This document shows, piece by piece, positions 60,301-64,000 of a DNA stretch of 64,000 nt (the stretch's first letter is position 1; every line of letters starts with the position of its first letter). A model generated the notes under the pieces. It did no database searches and was not told where the DNA came from. It saw only the letters and a list, made by a program, of their open reading frames with translations. Where the stretch lies: positions 19,681,001 through 19,745,000 of the forward strand of contig OZ005618.1 in the NCBI GenBank assembly GCA_963930655.1, in the 5' to 3' direction. A program made the position numbers and the translations under genes. Source of the stretch: Myrica gale. Its lineage: Eukaryota > Streptophyta > Magnoliopsida > Fagales > Myricaceae.

Positions 60301-63300
60301 TGGCAAGAAAAATTGGTGGTATCTGGATAATGCAGCAAGCAATCATATGTGCGGAGATAAAAGCAAGTTCGTGGAGCTTGATGAATCAGTAAGCGGGAAT
60401 GTCACTTTCGGAGACTTGTCGAAAATTCCCATCAAAGGGAAAGGTACGATTCTAATCCGTTTGAAAAATGGGAGCCATCAATTATGTCTAATGTTTATTA
60501 TGTTCCAAGTATGAAAAGTAACATTTTGAGTTTGGGGCAACTCTTGGAAAAAGACTATGAGATTGAAATGAAAAATCGTAGTCTTTTTCTAAGAGATGGG
60601 AAGAAGAATTTGATTGCGAAAGTGCCCATGACAAGAAATAGGATGTTTTTGCTTGATATTCAAACTGATGTAGCCAAGTGTCTGAAAGCTTGTGTGAAAG
60701 ATCCTTCTTGCTTTGGCATTTGAGGCTTGGACATGTAAATTTTGGAGGATTGAAGTTGTTGGCTCAAAAGGAGATGGTGAAAGGCTTGCCACCTATTGAT
60801 CAATCAGATCAACTTTGTGAAGGGTGTCTTGTTGGCAAACAATTTCGAAATAGCTTTCCAAAAGAAGCAACTACAAGAGCAAGTTCGCCGCTTCAACTTG
60901 TTCATGCCGATGTTTGTGGACCGATCAAGCCTTCTTCGTTTGGTAAAAATCGGTACTTTCTTCTCCTTATTGATGATTTTAGTAGAAAAACTTGGGTATA
61001 TTTTCTGAAAGAAAAATCTGAAGTGTTTAGTGCTTTTAAAAGATTTAAAGCACTTGTTGAAAAACAAAGCGGTTATGAAATAAAGGCTTTGAGATCGGAT
61101 AGAGGGGGTGAGTTTACATCTAATGAATTTAATGAGTTTTGTGAAGCACATGAGATTCGTCGATTTTTGACGGTTCCTAGATCACCTCAACAAAACGGGG
61201 TGGTTGAAAGGAAGAATAGAACAATTCTCAATATGGCGCGAAGCATGTTGAAGACAAAGATGATGCCTAAAGAGTTTTGGGCAGAAGCAGTTGATTGTGC
61301 TGTTTATCTATCAAACCGGTGTCCTACAAGAAGCTTGTTGAACTCAACTCCTCAAGAAGCATGGAGCGGAAGAAAGCCAAGCATTTCCCATTTGAGAGTT
61401 TTTGGGAGCATTGGCTATGTTCATGTGCCTGATCAAGAGAGATCCAAGCTTGATGATAAAAGTAAGAAGCACATCTTCATCGGCTATGATCAAAGATCCA
61501 AAGGCTACAAGCTTTATAATCCAAGTACCGGGAAGACGATCATTAGTAGAGATGTGGAATTCGATGAAGAATGTTCGTGGGATTGGAGTGATCAAGAAAA
61601 GGAAAGATATGATTTCTTTCCAATCCTTGAATATGAAGATCCAGGAAATGATGAACAAGAGCTCACAACACCTCCTCGATCACCAACAATTCCTAGTACT
61701 CCTTCATCATCTTCTCATGAAGGAAGTTCAAGTGAAAGGCCATCCCGAATGAGAAGTCTTCAAGACCTTTATGAGGTAACGGAAAATTTAAGTGATGATC
61801 TAACTCTTTTTTGTCACTTTGCCGATTGTGAACCAATAGGTTTTGAAGAAGCGGTGCAAGACAAAAGATGAAAAATTGCCATGGACGAGGAGATAAAATC
61901 CATAAAGAAGAATGATACTTGGGAGTTGACAACTTTACCGGAGGGACAAAAGCCCATTGGTGTGAAATGGGTTTTCAAAGTGAAGAAGAATGCCAAGGGA
62001 GAAGTAGAAAGGTTCAAGGCAAGATTGGTGGCAAAGGGTTATAGCCAACGTCCTGGGATTGATTATGGAGAAGTGTTTGCTCTTGTTGCTCGATTGGAGA
62101 CAATTCGAATGATTGTTTCCCTTGCCGCACAAAACAAATGAAAAATTTATCAAATGGACGTCAAATCAGCTTTTTTGAATGGAATTCTCGAGGAAGAGGT
62201 CTATGTTGAGCAACCTATGGGTTATGTGATCAAAGGGCATGAAGATAAAGTGTTGAAGTTAAAGAAAGCCTTATATGGCTTGAAACAAGCGTCGAGGGCA
62301 TGGAATAGTCGGATTGACAAATATTTTTAGGAGAATGGATTTGCCAAGTGCCCACATGAATATGCTCTCTATGCTAAGGTGCGTGAAAATGGAGATATTT
62401 TGCTTGTATGCATATATGTTGATGATTTAATTTTCACTGGTAAATAATTCAAGCATGTTTGAAGAATTTAAGAAGGTCATGACTAGAGAATTTGAAATGA
62501 CCGATATTGGTCTCATGTCTTATTATCTTGGCATTGAGATCAAGCAAATGGAGGATGAAATTTTTATCTCTCAAGAAGGTTTTGCAAGAGAAGTTCTCAA
62601 GAAGTTCAAGATGGAAGATTGTCAATCCGTGAGTACTCCGGTTGAATGTGGAGTAAAATTGTCCAAGTATGAAGAAGGAGAGAAGGTAGACCCCACAATG
62701 TTCAAGAGTTTTGTTGGAAGTTTAAGATACTTGACTTGTACAAGACTGAACATACTTTTTGGAGTTGGGCTTGTTAGCCGATATATGGAGTCACCAAGCA
62801 CAATGCATTTCAAAGCTGCTAAGAGGATTCTTCGTTATGTCAAAGGTATAATTGATTTCAGCCTTCTTTATTCATTTTCTCATGAATTTAAGCTTGTGGG
62901 GTATAGTGATAGTGATTGGGCCGGAGACTTGGATGATCGAAAGAGCACTACCGGGTTTGTATTTTATTTGGGAGGTACAGCATTTACTTGGAGTTCCAAG
63001 AAGCAACTAATTGTGACACTCTCCACATGTGAAGCTGAATATGTTGCCGCGACATCTTGTGTTTGTCATGCAATTTGGTTGAGAAGGTTATTAAAGGAAC
63101 TACACATGGCAGAAAAGGAAGCAACATAAATTTTTGTTGACAACAAGTCGGCAATTGCATTGGCGAAAAACCCGGTCTTTCATGATAGAAGCAAGCATAT
63201 AGATACAAGATTTCATTTTCTTCGAGAATGCATTGTCAAGAATGAAGTGGAAGTCAAATTTGTGAAGACCCATGATCAAGTTGCGGATATTTTTACGAAG

Positions 63301-63366
63301 CCTCTCAAATATGATACTTTTAGCAAGTTGCGGATGTTGCTTGGAGTTACCAAGAATAAAGTTTAA
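60301..63366 (+). pseudogene. Copia pol: protease, integrase, reverse transcriptase and RNase H, broken
   Basis: Protease starts at the [12 protein letters not shown] block (60315). A GAG-pre-integrase region (LWHLRLGHVNFGG) lies near 60715. The integrase core has LVHADVCGP, ALRSDRGGEF and PQQNGVVERKN, the three acidic positions in place. RT motifs include [21 protein letters not shown] and YVDDLIF; RNase H has GYSDSDWAGD and STCEAEYVA. Breaks are frameshifts near 60480, 60712 and 62443, and stops at 61869-61871 (TGA), 62139-62141 (TGA), 62328-62330 (TAG) and 63127-63129 (TAA). The reading ends at 63364-63366. Confidence 0.92.
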
Positions 63367-63373
63367 AGGAGAG

Positions 63374-63693
63374 TGTTGAATAATAAACTTTAATTCAATG
63401 AAGTGTGGTGTCTTTTGGGAGATTCATGAACTAGTGTAGGTTCATCTTGAAAGTAGTAATACATGTATTTGGGTATTCATGTATTTGGGGTATTCATGTA
63501 CTTGGGGTATTCATGTATTTGGGTAGTTCATGTATTTAGAGTTAATGCTAGGTGTAATCATAAGCCTATAAATACTCATGTATGCATTGACACAAAGAAA
63601 GCCATTGAGAAGCAATACAGTGAAAGAAAATTTCAGAAATAGTATCTCTTCACTCTTCCCTCTTGAATAGAATTCCTTCTCTTTTCTCCAACA
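63374..63693 (+). repeat. 3' LTR of the copia element
   Basis: 320 bp starting TGTTGAATAATAAAC and ending TCTCCAACA. The same inner tandem phrases as in the 5' LTR are present. Confidence 0.95.
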
Positions 63694-63698
63694 AAGAC

Positions 63699-64000
63699 TT
63701 GAGCGATCTTCTCTCGATGAATTGATTTTGGGAGAATGGCGGCTCAACTGTCCGAGAAACTATTTTCTTTGAAAAGAATATCTTGCTTACATTTTCCGCT
63801 ACAGTTAGCCTATAGGTTCATTGATGTAACAGAGTTACAGCAAAAACTATTGGAAAAGCAAAAAACAAGGCCCCTGCATTCCATTTGGTTGCTTCTTTTG
63901 CCCACTTAATTTGCACGTGGGGACCTATTTGCAGGGCATATTATGAGCTGATCTTCCTTTAACATGTCCAACAGAGTGGCAAGCAATAACAGGTATATAC
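63699..64000. other. Right flank of the copia element
   Basis: A 58-codon frame opens at ATG 63736 (MAAQLSEKLFSLKRI) and could be host exon material disrupted by the insertion. No family recognised. Confidence 0.25.

Larger units (their letters stand above)
58951..63693 (+). mobile_element. Full-length Ty1/copia LTR retrotransposon
   Basis: Two 320-bp LTRs bound an internal region with a primer-binding site (tggtatcggagc, 59274-59285, initiator Met-tRNA type) and a polypurine tract (aaaggagag, ending at 63373). Flanking 5-bp duplications AAGAC (58946-58950 and 63694-63698) are identical. Domain order is gag, protease, integrase, RT and RNase H, the copia arrangement. The coding region has several stops and shifts, so the copy is not autonomous as it stands. 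Confidence 0.97.

Overview
This window looks like a piece of nuclear genome from a eudicot plant. It is AT-rich, with intron-containing genes using GT-AG introns, plant gene families (PDR-type ABCG transporter, TIR-NBS-LRR, FAR1-related, DUF662 golgin-like protein) and dense nested transposable elements. A TIR-NBS-LRR locus argues for a dicot. The species cannot be read from the sequence.

Layout. 0-5 kb: a lone cyclin-T-like exon, then an intact two-exon FAR1/MULE-transposase-like gene on the minus strand with a 109-bp direct repeat at its 3' side. 5-13 kb: transposon debris, namely a G-rich minisatellite, a LINE 3' part, a decayed hAT/DUF4371 transposase, a decayed copia pol and a copia-type LTR. 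13-18.6 kb: AT-rich intergenic DNA with MITEs. 18.8-27.1 kb: a complete 20-exon PDR/ABCG transporter gene on the plus strand, closest by recall to the ABCG34/ABCG39 (PDR6/PDR11) group. 27-34.6 kb: LINE remnants and Ty3/gypsy-type LTR pieces, one carrying a 205-bp solo LTR. 34.7-39.1 kb: a five-exon TIR-NBS-LRR gene on the minus strand, disabled by two nonsense codons and a broken splice donor. 40-43 kb: a second gypsy-type LTR copy, a hAT MITE and LINE ORF1 debris. 43.2-49.6 kb: one CACTA element with clear ends. 49.9-52.2 kb: a second, direct copy of the PDR upstream region, promoter and 5' leader without the PDR coding sequence. 52.5-54.1 kb: a Mutator-like element with 223-bp inverted repeats that holds a spliced fragment of a cinnamoyl-CoA-reductase-like gene. 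56.1-57.9 kb: an intact four-exon RAB6-interacting-golgin (DUF662) gene on the minus strand. 58.95-63.7 kb: a structurally complete Ty1/copia element with identical-length LTRs and a perfect 5-bp target-site duplication, but with several stops and frameshifts.

Host genes that appear functional are the PDR transporter, the DUF662 gene and probably the FAR1-like gene. They form no operon or shared pathway. The most unusual structural story is the dispersed copy of the PDR promoter and leader about 33 kb from the gene, now joined to unrelated sequence and lying next to a gene-fragment-carrying inverted-repeat element. The paired copies also reveal, by comparison inside the window, exact insertion sites of a MITE and a solo LTR. 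Family assignments rest on recall of family motifs; no database search was possible.
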